From the NCBI GenBank assembly GCA_023426425.1, contig JAFAAT010000280.1:1-14984 (forward strand): a stretch of DNA of 14,984 nt. Direction: 5' to 3'. The notes under the pieces were generated by a model. That model saw only the letters and a list, made by a program, of their open reading frames with translations. It ran no database searches and had not been told where the DNA came from. Below, one piece after another: positions 7,215 to 13,816 of this stretch (the stretch's first letter is position 1; the number at the start of each line of letters is the position of its first letter). Source of the DNA: Bacteroidota bacterium (GTDB lineage: Bacteria > Bacteroidota > Bacteroidia > Chitinophagales > Chitinophagaceae). The position numbers and the translations under genes were made by a program.

Positions 7215-7235
7215 GGCGGCCCCAATGGTGCCGCC
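7215..7235 (-). terminator. GC-rich hairpin downstream of the small unknown gene
   Basis: GGCGGC at 7215-7220 pairs perfectly with GCCGCC at 7230-7235, leaving a nine-base loop. It lies 25 bases beyond the stop of the minus-strand gene ending at 7260. The sequence that follows on the minus strand (CTTAGTTTAG) is only moderately T-rich, so it is a weak intrinsic terminator at best. Confidence 0.45.
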
Positions 7236-7259
7236 CCTTCTCCTTTCCCTAAGAGATCA

Positions 7260-7556
7260 TTAATAGTAGCTAGGCTGATTTCTGCGCATGAACTGGTCCA
7301 TGTATTTCTTACAGGTGTTCCAGATCTCGCTCTTTACATCTTCGTTTACTCCTTTGAAAGAAGCAATAAACTGTTCTGCCTGTTCGTTTAGCTCCTTGCC
7401 GAGCACATCCAGGTGATTGTAGAATACATCATCTGTCAGAGTGTGCCGGCCGTCTGATGAGATTGCGCTCCTGACAAAAACTTCCGCAGAATGCTCGTCT
7501 ACCAGCTTCTTGGCGATGGTGCGGAACCTCTCGAGTTGATTTTGTGTACCCTTCAT
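7260..7556 (-). CDS. Small soluble protein of unknown function
   Basis: This 98-residue protein has an ATG start and no signal peptide or membrane segment. It looks all-helical: residues 3-20, 45-70 and 74-92 have a regular hydrophobic spacing with many charged side chains (ERFRTIAKKLVDEH, LGKELNEQAEQFIASF, VKSEIWNTCKKYMDQFMRR). The middle GRHTLTDDVFYNHLDVLG stretch (about 36-53) is the most likely conserved core. It ends in a tyrosine pair. It stands alone, 155 bases from the ABC-F gene, which has its own hairpin in between, and no domain is recognised. The codon use resembles that of the neighbours, which supports a real gene. Confidence 0.65.
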   Translation of the reverse strand: MKGTQNQLERFRTIAKKLVDEHSAEVFVRSAISSDGRHTLTDDVFYNHLDVLGKELNEQAEQFIASFKGVNEDVKSEIWNTCKKYMDQFMRRNQPSYY

Positions 7557-7661
7557 AACGGCAGCATTTTAATAAAGTGTAGAAAATTATTTTCGGCGAG
7601 TTATCTATATAAAAACCTTGCCATCAATCAGTTGTAGATTGGCGTGACATTTGTTAAATGC

Positions 7662-7691
7662 GAAATGCTCCCCCGATATGAGGAGCATTTC
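7662..7691 (-). terminator. Perfect 10-bp hairpin after the ABC-F gene
   Basis: GAAATGCTCC at 7662-7671 pairs exactly with GGAGCATTTC at 7682-7691 around a ten-base loop. It begins 20 bases past the ABC-F stop on the minus strand. The downstream minus-strand bases contain only short T groups (ATTTCGCATTT), so termination is likely but the U tract is imperfect. Confidence 0.55.
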
Positions 7692-7711
7692 ATACATATT
7701 TCGAACTGAGT

Positions 7712-9343
7712 TTAAGCTACTGCTTCTCCGTACAGCTCAGCCTTAAGTGTTTTGACTCTTTCATCGTTCAGGTAATCATCGAAGCTCATTTCCCTGTCTA
7801 TGAGACCGCCTGGGGTGAGTTCGAGGACCCTATCGGCAACAGTTTGGGCAAGTTCATGGTCACGTGTGGTGAACAGGATGGTGCCTTTGAAGTCTTTCAT
7901 GCCATTGTTGAGGGCGGTGATGCTCTCCAGGTCAAGGTGGTTGGTGGGCTCATCGAGGAGCAGGAGGTTGCCCTTCTGCATCATCATACGGCTGAGCATG
8001 CAGCGCATCTTCTCTCCCCCACTGAGTACCGAGCACTTCTTAAGGGTCTCTTCGCCGGAGAATAACATACGGCCGAGGAAGCCACGGATGAAGGTTTCGT
8101 CCTTTTCTTCGGAGAACTGACGCAGCCAATCGATGAGGTTTTCGTCGCGGCCTTCGAAGTATTTGGAATTGTCGTTGGGCAGGTAGGTCGGCGTGATGGT
8201 GACGCCCCATTTGAACTTGCCTTCGAAATCGGTATCTTCTCCTGCAAGTATCTGGTAGAATGCTGTAGTAGCCAATGAGTTAGAGGATACAACTGCTATC
8301 TTCTGCCCCCTCTTTACATCGAAGCTGATGTTTCGGAAAAGAGGTTCACCATTTAATGATTTGCTGAGGTCTTCTACTTCCAGTATCAGGTCGCCGGCTT
8401 CGCGGACCTGGTTGTTGAACAGGATGGCCGGGTACTTACGGTTGGAAGGCTTCATATCTTCCAGCTTGATCTTGTCGAGCGCTTTCTTACGGCTGGTGGC
8501 CTGTTTGGACTTAGAGGCATTGGCCGAGAAGCGCGCAATGAACTCCTTCAGCTCGGCGATCTTGTCTTCTGCCTTACGGTTTTGCTCAGAGCGCTGCTTG
8601 ATGAGGAGCTGGCTTGACTCGTACCAGAAGCTGTAGTTTCCGGTGAATATCGTGATCTTGCCGAAGTCGATGTCTGCTACGTGGGTACATACTGCATCGA
8701 GGAAGTGACGATCGTGGGAGACAACCAGGACTATTTTGTCGTAGTCTGCGAGGAAATTCTCGAGCCAGGAGATGGTTTCCATGTCGAGGTCGTTGGTAGG
8801 CTCATCGAGCAGGAGGATATCGGGGTTGCCGAAGAGGGCCTGCGCGAGGAGGACACGGACCTTTTGGTTACCGTCGAGTTCTTTCAGTAACTTGTAGTGA
8901 AGGTCTTCTTTGATGCCGAGGTTGCTGAGGAGGGTTGCTGCATCAGATTCTGCGTTCCAGCCATCCATTTCTGCGAACAGTGCTTCAAGTTCACCTGCTT
9001 TGATGCCGTCTGCTTCAGTGAAATCTTCCTTGGCGTAGATATCATCCTTTGCCTTCATCACCTCGAAAAGCCTGGTGTTGCCGCGCATAACGGTTTCCAG
9101 CACAGGAATGTCGTCGTACTCGTAGTGGTTTTGTTTCAGGACACTCATGCGCTGATCCTTGGAAATCTCCACTTTGCCGGTGGTTGGATCAATTTCTCCT
9201 GAAATTATTTTTAGGAAAGTGGATTTGCCTGCGCCGTTTGCTCCGATGATGCCGTAGCAATTGCCTTCGGTGAAACGGATGTTTACGTCTTCGAATAGAA
9301 TCCTTTTGCCGTACCTGAGTGATAAGTTATTTACTGAAATCAT
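7712..9343 (-). CDS. ABC-F family ATPase (YbiT/YkpA-like), translation-associated
   Basis: This 543-residue cytoplasmic protein has two ATPase domains in tandem and no membrane segment, the hallmark of the ABC-F family. Its studied members bind the ribosomal E site and adjust translation, and some give antibiotic resistance. The first domain has Walker A GANGAGKST (34-42), Walker B ILLLDEP (176-182) and H-loop His210, but its signature reads LDGNQ (156-160) instead of LSGGQ. A charged linker (about 245-305, rich in Lys and Glu) joins the domains, as in all ABC-F proteins. The second domain has the intact signature LSGGE (440-444) and Walker B LLLLDEP (460-466). However, its Walker A is SSNSLATTA (353-361), lacking the Lys, and its H-loop position is Arg494. 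The gene has a 20-base gap to a hairpin and a possible -7 box upstream. A resistance role is not indicated. Confidence 0.92.
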   Translation of the reverse strand: MISVNNLSLRYGKRILFEDVNIRFTEGNCYGIIGANGAGKSTFLKIISGEIDPTTGKVEISKDQRMSVLKQNHYEYDDIPVLETVMRGNTRLFEVMKAKDDIYAKEDFTEADGIKAGELEALFAEMDGWNAESDAATLLSNLGIKEDLHYKLLKELDGNQKVRVLLAQALFGNPDILLLDEPTNDLDMETISWLENFLADYDKIVLVVSHDRHFLDAVCTHVADIDFGKITIFTGNYSFWYESSQLLIKQRSEQNRKAEDKIAELKEFIARFSANASKSKQATSRKKALDKIKLEDMKPSNRKYPAILFNNQVREAGDLILEVEDLSKSLNGEPLFRNISFDVKRGQKIAVVSSNSLATTAFYQILAGEDTDFEGKFKWGVTITPTYLPNDNSKYFEGRDENLIDWLRQFSEEKDETFIRGFLGRMLFSGEETLKKCSVLSGGEKMRCMLSRMMMQKGNLLLLDEPTNHLDLESITALNNGMKDFKGTILFTTRDHELAQTVADRVLELTPGGLIDREMSFDDYLNDERVKTLKAELYGEAVA

Positions 9344-9416
9344 AATCTCGTGATCTGTGGGCAGTTAGCTGTTGTCAGCAGTAAAGTGAATGCGCTGCCC
9401 CTACAATTTTGAGGTG

Positions 9417-9424
9417 CAAAGGTA
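9417..9424 (-). promoter_or_regulatory. Putative -7 box (TACCTTTG) for the ABC-F gene
   Basis: Read on the minus strand this is TACCTTTG, a full match to the Bacteroidota TAnnTTTG box. It lies in the 133-base gap between the DMP19-like gene and the ABC-F gene, about 73 bases before the start codon. This would give a leader of roughly 65 bases. No clear TTG -33 box lies at the usual spacing. Confidence 0.4.
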
Positions 9425-9476
9425 GGTTAATAAAAGCGGAGTTGAGGTTTTGGATATGTGAAAAATCGCTGAAATG

Positions 9477-9986
9477 TCAACTCTCCTGCACAAACTGGTG
9501 GAGGTGGTTGCGGGCGTAGGTGATCAGCGTTTCGACGGTGGAATCGTTGAGGAGCTGGAAGCGCTGGTCGAGGATTTCGAACTCCTTGAGTTCTTCATAG
9601 AGGTGGGCGAACTCCTGGTTGCTGATTTCCTCTTTATCGAAATACTGGACGTTGAGGACGTAGACCTTGAGGACATCATCGAGGAGCAGTGCCATTTCGT
9701 TTGCGTGGATCTGTTCGAGCAGTTCGGGCATGTCGGGGAGGAGCCAGACATAGCCATTGACCAGGAACTGGATGAAGCCCCCCTGCCCTACCTGGTTGCG
9801 GAGGTAGTCGTAGGACAGCAGCAGTTTTTGGGGGCCGGTGAGCTCGTCGAGGAATGCGAAGTCGGCGCGTTTATAGAGTTCCTCGTGGAGGGGTGTGGCG
9901 AGTAAGTCGTACAGGCTGTCGACATCGTTGCTGGCGAGGGTGCGCTGGAGGGTGAGTTTTTCTATCTGGGGGAGATAACCGGACAT
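9477..9986 (-). CDS. DMP19-like (DUF4375) protein
   Basis: This 169-residue soluble acidic protein is likely all-helical. The recognisable core is LLLSYDYLRNQVGQGGFIQF (55-74) followed by LVNGY (75-79). It matches the pattern of the DMP19/DUF4375 domain, in which an asparagine- and glycine-rich turn (here NQVGQGGFIQF) is the signature. The founding DMP19 of Neisseria mimics DNA through its acidic surface, but most members, including those in Bacteroidota, have no known role, so DNA mimicry should not be assumed. The protein is rich in Glu, Asp and Leu, especially at 80-130. It is divergent from the small membrane protein at 10092 and upstream of the ABC-F gene with a 133-base gap, so probably a separate unit. 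The ATG at 9986 is the only sensible start. Confidence 0.75.
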   Translation of the reverse strand: MSGYLPQIEKLTLQRTLASNDVDSLYDLLATPLHEELYKRADFAFLDELTGPQKLLLSYDYLRNQVGQGGFIQFLVNGYVWLLPDMPELLEQIHANEMALLLDDVLKVYVLNVQYFDKEEISNQEFAHLYEELKEFEILDQRFQLLNDSTVETLITYARNHLHQFVQES

Positions 9987-10091
9987 GGTGCAATCTAAAA
10001 TCTTTTATAAAAGCAACCAAGTGTCATTCACAACCGCTTAACAAAAGCTTAATGGATTGTAGACTACATTGCAATCTAAATCAAAGAGAGT

Positions 10092-10394
10092 ATGAAAGAC
10101 CATACTAAGGGTGGTGTATCAGGGCTCATCTTCAGGCTGACGGCACTAGGATTTGCTGTGGCTGGTTTATTTCATTTCTTCACATTTGTGCTACTGAGGA
10201 CACCTTCAGCGCCTGCGCCAAAGAAACAGCAGGTGCAGACGACGGATTTTCCTGAGGAATCGCAGGAATCTAAGAACCTAAAAGAGCGGCTGCTCAAGCC
10301 GACGAAGCCGGTGATTGAGTACACCCCGGTTTTTCGGCCTAAGGAGTTGATTGAGGTGACGGGAAAGACGGGGGCGACTGAGGGCAAGGAGTAG
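10092..10394 (+). CDS. Small single-pass membrane protein of unknown function
   Basis: This 100-residue protein has a short basic N-terminus and one hydrophobic segment at about residues 17-36 (ALGFAVAGLFHFFTFVLL). A proline-rich and charged tail follows (SAPAPKKQ, then FPEESQESKN and KPTKPVIEYTP). With the positive residues before the helix, the tail probably faces the periplasm. No lipobox is present, so the helix is more likely an anchor than a cleaved signal. An AAAGAGAG purine stretch ends 3 bases before the ATG and is a plausible ribosome-binding region. The gene is divergent from the DMP19-like gene over a 105-base gap. No family is recognised. Confidence 0.6.
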   Translation: MKDHTKGGVSGLIFRLTALGFAVAGLFHFFTFVLLRTPSAPAPKKQQVQTTDFPEESQESKNLKERLLKPTKPVIEYTPVFRPKELIEVTGKTGATEGKE

Positions 10395-10395
10395 C

Positions 10396-10414
10396 CCCGG
10401 GAAATATACCCGGG
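10396..10414 (+). terminator. Short GC-rich hairpin after the small membrane-protein gene
   Basis: CCCGGG at 10396-10401 and CCCGGG at 10409-10414 form a six-pair stem with a seven-base loop, directly after the TAG stop. There is no T run after it, so it may be a weak or rho-assisted terminator or only an mRNA end structure. Confidence 0.35.
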
Positions 10415-10450
10415 AGGATATACCTTAGGAGAGGAGGCAGAGGGAAGCTA

Positions 10451-10538
10451 TTGGGGATAGTTTGGTGAGCCCTTGGGGATGCTTTAGTGAGGCTTTCGCG
10501 ATGCTTTAGTGAGCCATTTGCGGAACGTTTGTGTAACC
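10451..10538. repeat. Degenerate 22-bp tandem repeat, four units
   Basis: Units start at 10451, 10473, 10495 and 10517. The first three are close to TTGGGGATGCTTTAGTGAGCC plus one base: units 1 and 2 share 17 of 22 bases, and units 2 and 3 share 18 of 22. The fourth is degenerate (12 of 22 with unit 3). The length is not a multiple of three, and the array lies in a 175-base intergenic gap, so it is not protein-coding. Confidence 0.75.
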
Positions 10539-10569
10539 TTTCCGTGGTTATTACTCCTCCCGGCAGGCG

Positions 10570-10815
10570 ATGGTGAAATCAGGGGTGACAAGTGTCATTT
10601 TTGTTTGCAAATCAGAAGGCAATTCAGAGATGCGCTGGAATTATGATATTAGCCTGACAAATGGCGGGAAAAGCTCAAGTAATTTCAGCAGAGATAATCT
10701 GAGTGATATGATTGATGAGACCACGCTGCTGGCGGCTTCTGTTCCGGTGTTGTTGTTTATGGGGATTGTGGGATACCTTGTTTATTCGTGGAAGAAGAAC
10801 CGACATTTTTTTTGA
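10570..10815 (+). CDS. Possible small membrane protein of unknown function
   Basis: The frame encodes at most 81 residues. Residues 53-72 (LLAASVPVLLFMGIVGYLVY) form one clear transmembrane helix followed by the basic tail SWKKNRHFF. This end looks like a genuine membrane anchor with a positive-inside cytoplasmic C-terminus. The N-terminal 20 residues are less convincing. A second ATG at 10630, with AGAAGG about 15 bases upstream, would give a 61-residue protein starting MRWNYDISL. No signal peptide and no known domain are visible. The gene follows the 22-bp repeat array and ends about 78 bases before the secreted-protein gene. It is short and isolated, so the frame could be accidental, but the helix and tail argue for a real product. 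Confidence 0.4.
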   Translation: MVKSGVTSVIFVCKSEGNSEMRWNYDISLTNGGKSSSNFSRDNLSDMIDETTLLAASVPVLLFMGIVGYLVYSWKKNRHFF

Positions 10816-10879
10816 ATCCGTGAGGGACTAATGCTTTATTTTTCTTTTGGATGTATAGGTGAAAAATAAATAGTTCATC

Positions 10880-10887
10880 TATATTTG
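10880..10887 (+). promoter_or_regulatory. Putative -7 box (TATATTTG) very close to the start of the secreted-protein gene
   Basis: This is a full match to TAnnTTTG ending only five bases before the ATG at 10893. With a normal start site about 6-8 bases after the box, the transcript would begin at or next to the start codon, giving a leaderless mRNA. No TTG is found about 20 bases upstream; the nearest TTTTG is 30 bases away. A chance match is possible. Confidence 0.35.
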
Positions 10888-10892
10888 CTGCC

Positions 10893-11615
10893 ATGAGGAT
10901 TGGAGCAAAATATATACTATTGTTTTTGCTGTGGGCGTTGCCTTTTATAAGCCTGGCGCAGAAGCAACCGGTAAAAGTGGAGGAAAAGAAAGAAGGAATT
11001 GTGGTGTTGAAACTAGTGTTGTGCAATCCGAAGGATGAGGAATATTGCCTGGTTTCTCACAATATACATTTCAAGAAGAACACCCATACGTTGAGTGTCG
11101 GGGCGATAGAAAAGCTGGCTGATCCAGGTGAAGCCGGTTCGATGCCATTGAGTACTGAGCAGGCTAAGCAACTCTTATCGGTTTATAATACTCACAAAGG
11201 CTTTCATAATGTAGCGGCAACGGGTTTTTTTACCAGGGAAATACTTGCGACCGGTGCAGGCTGGAAACGGTTTAAGAGCGGAGCATTATACCTGTCGAAG
11301 TATGTTGGGAACTACGATTGGAATACGGTGTATGTGGTGTATAAGGTAAGAGGGAATTTTGCGTTGAGCGGGCAGGAATATTCAGGGTTTTACAACAAAC
11401 TATACGACGAATATTACCAGGGGAAGCATAAGGAGCCGGTGCACTATCCGGTGGCGGAAGTGCTTTCGATAGAATGGTTTAAACCTCTCAGCAAGAAGGA
11501 ACTGAAGAAGCTGGATTTAAAGGTTTGTACGATGCCTTATTACAGATTGAAGATTGCGGGAGTGGAAGATTTTCTGGACCAGGCGGAAGCTGGGAAGAGA
11601 GATCTTGCGCGGTAG
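10893..11615 (+). CDS. Secreted or periplasmic protein of unknown function
   Basis: This 240-residue protein has a clear cleavable signal peptide: basic MRIGAK, a hydrophobic core YILLFLLWALPFIS, then LAQ with cleavage likely before Gln23, a form very common in Bacteroidota. The mature chain is mixed alpha and beta, with many Tyr and Lys residues. The segment about 157-176 (GQEYSGFYNKLYDEYYQGKH) is especially Tyr-rich. Two Cys pairs of candidates (43 and 51, LCNPKDEEYC) could form a small disulfide loop. No enzyme motif or known domain is recognised. It is a single-gene unit: a possible promoter box abuts its start, and a good intrinsic terminator lies 25 bases after its stop. Confidence 0.7.
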   Translation: MRIGAKYILLFLLWALPFISLAQKQPVKVEEKKEGIVVLKLVLCNPKDEEYCLVSHNIHFKKNTHTLSVGAIEKLADPGEAGSMPLSTEQAKQLLSVYNTHKGFHNVAATGFFTREILATGAGWKRFKSGALYLSKYVGNYDWNTVYVVYKVRGNFALSGQEYSGFYNKLYDEYYQGKHKEPVHYPVAEVLSIEWFKPLSKKELKKLDLKVCTMPYYRLKIAGVEDFLDQAEAGKRDLAR

Positions 11616-11640
11616 ACGTCGTCGTTGAATGAAGTTGCAG

Positions 11641-11663
11641 ACCCTGCCATTGGCGGGGTTTTT
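11641..11663 (+). terminator. Rho-independent terminator after the secreted-protein gene
   Basis: ACCCTGCC at 11641-11648 pairs with GGCGGGGT at 11652-11659 (one T-G wobble) around a three-base loop, followed by a T run to 11663. It lies 26 bases past the TAG stop, a standard position and shape. Confidence 0.8.
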
Positions 11664-11689
11664 ATTTGGTTGGTGAAAATGGAAACCTC

Positions 11690-12520
11690 ATGCGCTGGAT
11701 TGGCAGGAGAACAAGTGGCAACGTAAGTGATCGCCGTGGACTTGGCGGTGGAGCATTGATAGGTGGAGGGGGAATCGGGGCTGCATTGATTGGGTTGATT
11801 ATTTATTTGTTGGGAGGAGACCCATCGCAGGTGATAGGGCCGGGTTCGGAGCCACAGACTGCGGAAGAGCGGGTGGCAGAAGATTCGGCTGCTCAGTTTG
11901 TGAGTGTGGTGCTGGCGGATACGGAGGATGTCTGGAATAAGCTGTTTAGAGAAATGGGAGGTGACTATAAGGAACCTACCCTGGTGTTGTTTTCGGGGTC
12001 GACAAGTTCGGCATGTGGCAGTGCCAGTTCGGCTATGGGGCCGTTTTATTGCCCATTGGATGAGCAGGTGTATATTGATCTATCTTTTTACAGGGACCTA
12101 AAGACACGATTTAAGGCGCCGGGTGATTTTGCGATGGCCTATGTGGTGGCACATGAAGTGGGGCATCATGTGCAGCATTTGCTGGGGATAGCGGAGCAAG
12201 TGCGCAATCAGCAACAAAGAATGAGTGAGACGGAGGCGAATGCGTTGTCGGTGAGACTGGAGCTACAGGCGGATTTTTTTGCGGGCGTGTGGGCGCATCA
12301 TGCGCAGGCTATGCACAATATATTGGAAGAAGGAGACATTGACGAGGCGTTGAGAGCGGCGAATGCGATTGGAGATGACAACCTCCAGCGGCAGTCGCAA
12401 GGCTTTATTGTGCCTGAGTCGTTTACCCATGGGACATCTGAGCAACGCAGGTTCTGGTTTCGGAAAGGATATGAGACCGGAGATATTGAGCAGGGGAATA
12501 CCTTTGCTGCGGAGCTGTAG
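11690..12520 (+). CDS. Neutral zinc metallopeptidase (YpfJ/KPN_02809 family)
   Basis: This membrane-anchored protein of 276 residues matches the neutral zinc metallopeptidase family PF04228 from end to end. MRWIGRRTSGNVSDRR (1-16) is the typical family start, which fixes the ATG at 11690 rather than an in-frame TTG at 11666. A Gly-rich segment leads into a transmembrane helix at about 21-42 (GALIGGGGIGAALIGLIIYL). The catalytic zinc motif HEVGH is at 155-159 with Glu156 as general base. A conserved ELQADFFAGVWAHH block (191-204) probably gives the third zinc ligand. CGSASSAMGPFYCPLDEQVY (109-128) is another family block with its two Cys. The HGTSEQRRFWFRKG stretch near the C-terminus (247-260) is also typical. 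The family's natural substrates are unknown. The gene follows a terminator and is 49 bases from the threonine aldolase gene, so the two may be co-transcribed. Confidence 0.92.
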   Translation: MRWIGRRTSGNVSDRRGLGGGALIGGGGIGAALIGLIIYLLGGDPSQVIGPGSEPQTAEERVAEDSAAQFVSVVLADTEDVWNKLFREMGGDYKEPTLVLFSGSTSSACGSASSAMGPFYCPLDEQVYIDLSFYRDLKTRFKAPGDFAMAYVVAHEVGHHVQHLLGIAEQVRNQQQRMSETEANALSVRLELQADFFAGVWAHHAQAMHNILEEGDIDEALRAANAIGDDNLQRQSQGFIVPESFTHGTSEQRRFWFRKGYETGDIEQGNTFAAEL

Positions 12521-12569
12521 GGGTGAAGGGGAATTGCATTAGCTTCGCCCCCAGAGGTAAAATAATCAC

Positions 12570-13601
12570 ATGAAAAGCTTTGCAAGTGATAACTATGCGG
12601 GAGTACTTCCTGAAGTGATGGAGGCGTTGAGGCAGGCCAATGAGGCACATGCTGTTTCCTATGGTAATGACTTGTTGACAGAACGAGTGAAAAAGCAGTT
12701 TCGGGAAGTCTTTGAAGCGGACGTGGAGGTTTTCTTTGTGTTTAATGGAACGGGGGCTAATGTGCTGAGTATTAGTGCGGCCACACAGGGGTATAGCTCG
12801 GTGTTGTGTGCTGAGACCTCACATATATACAATGACGAGTCGACGGCACCGGAGACATTTACGGGTTGCAGGTTTATACCGGTGCCTGTGAACCTACAGG
12901 GGAAGCTGGAAGTGAAGGAGCTTGAGAAGAAGATCATACGCAAGGGAGACCTGCATTTTGCGCAACCTGCGATGATATCTGTGACCCAGTCGACCGAGTA
13001 CGGGACGGTATATACTACGGATCATCTGAAGGAGATAGCCTTGCTGGCGAAGAAGCATGATTTGTTTCTGCACATGGATGGCTCGAGACTGTACAACGCA
13101 GCAGCGAGGCTGAAATGCGGGCTGAAGGATATGACCACAGAAGTGGGAGTGGATATACTATCGCTGGGAGGCACTAAGCTGGGGATGATGTTTGGCGAGG
13201 CTGTGGTAGTTTTTAATAAGAGACTCGCGGAGCATATCAGGTACAAGCATAAACAAGTGATGCAGCTTGCATCGAAGACCCGGTTTATTGCAGTGCAATA
13301 TGAGGCGTTGTTGAAGGATGAGCTATGGCGCAGGCCGGCGAGTCATGCAAATGAGATGGCCAAGAAGCTCTGTGAGGTAGTGAGCCGACAAAGGAAAGTG
13401 AGGGTGACTATGCCTGTGGAGGCGAATGCTGTGTTTGCGGTGATGCCGGAGATGTGGATTGAGCCATTGCAGCAGGAGTATCCGTTTTATGTGTGGAATG
13501 ATGCTACGGGTGAGGTGAGGCTGATGTGTTCGTTTGATACGGAGGAGCGGGAGATTGAGGGGTTTGAGGCGGCGATGCAAGCGTTTTCAATGGATAATTA
13601 G
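12570..13601 (+). CDS. ltaE: Low-specificity L-threonine aldolase
   Basis: This is a pyridoxal-phosphate enzyme that splits L-threonine or L-allo-threonine into glycine and acetaldehyde in the cytoplasm. Its 343 residues match the usual length. The start SFASDNYAGVLPEVMEAL is typical of the family. GTGANVL at 60-66 forms part of the cofactor phosphate site, and His85 in the SHIYNDE block is positioned to stack on the cofactor. Asp170 in LHMDGSRLYNA binds the pyridine nitrogen, and Lys203 in SLGGTKLG forms the Schiff base. All key residues are intact. The gene lies 49 bases after the metallopeptidase. A TACCTTTG box at 12499-12506 inside the end of that gene could give it its own promoter, though no -33 element accompanies it. 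Some family members act better on other beta-hydroxy amino acids, so the exact substrate is not proven. Confidence 0.92.
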   Translation: MKSFASDNYAGVLPEVMEALRQANEAHAVSYGNDLLTERVKKQFREVFEADVEVFFVFNGTGANVLSISAATQGYSSVLCAETSHIYNDESTAPETFTGCRFIPVPVNLQGKLEVKELEKKIIRKGDLHFAQPAMISVTQSTEYGTVYTTDHLKEIALLAKKHDLFLHMDGSRLYNAAARLKCGLKDMTTEVGVDILSLGGTKLGMMFGEAVVVFNKRLAEHIRYKHKQVMQLASKTRFIAVQYEALLKDELWRRPASHANEMAKKLCEVVSRQRKVRVTMPVEANAVFAVMPEMWIEPLQQEYPFYVWNDATGEVRLMCSFDTEEREIEGFEAAMQAFSMDN

Positions 13602-13629
13602 TAATTGATAATTGATAATTGATAATTGT
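13602..13629. repeat. Heptanucleotide tandem repeat (TAATTGA, four copies)
   Basis: Three exact TAATTGA units and a fourth TAATTGT start directly after the stop codon of the threonine aldolase gene, and the last codons of that gene (GGATAATTAG) resemble the unit. AT-rich tracts of this kind behind genes are familiar from Bacteroidota genomes and probably arise by slippage. The remaining 187 bases before the next gene show no further structure that I can support. Confidence 0.85.
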
Positions 13630-13816
13630 CAGTTGTTATTAGGAGTGATTTGGTGCCACCTAAGACATTAGCCATGGCAGGCGATTATGCTGGGAAACAT
13701 TCCAGATTGAGGAGTCGTTCTATGCATTTCCTGATTGCGATTTAAGCAGGATTATAGGACGTAGCCAGGTCACAGGCTGGACGAAAACAGGGCGGAGAAA
13801 GGACGGTGGTATTTGG

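Larger units (their letters stand above)
6829..7259. other. Gene-free stretch of 431 bases
   Basis: The first 90 bases hold the compound hairpin described separately, and 7215-7235 holds a GC-rich hairpin. Between them, from about 6920 to 7210, I see no open reading frame with coding character, no tRNA-like fold and no tandem repeat on either strand. The stretch is AT-rich with short T runs. It could carry a small RNA or a decayed gene, but nothing in the bases shows either. Confidence 0.6.

Noticed and set aside
9474..9905. Plus-strand open frame of 143 codons
   Set aside because: It is antisense to the DMP19-like gene and consists almost only of Val, Glu and Leu, the mirror of that gene's codons.
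10757..11026. Minus-strand open frame of 89 codons
   Set aside because: It overlaps the signal peptide region of the secreted-protein gene and shows no coding character of its own.
11666..11689. In-frame TTG start upstream of the zinc metallopeptidase
   Set aside because: It lies directly behind the terminator T run, and the family begins with MRW, which fits ATG 11690.
12499..12506. TACCTTTG box as a promoter for the threonine aldolase gene
   Set aside because: It is inside the metallopeptidase coding end, has no -33 partner and such octamers occur by chance; mentioned only as a possibility.
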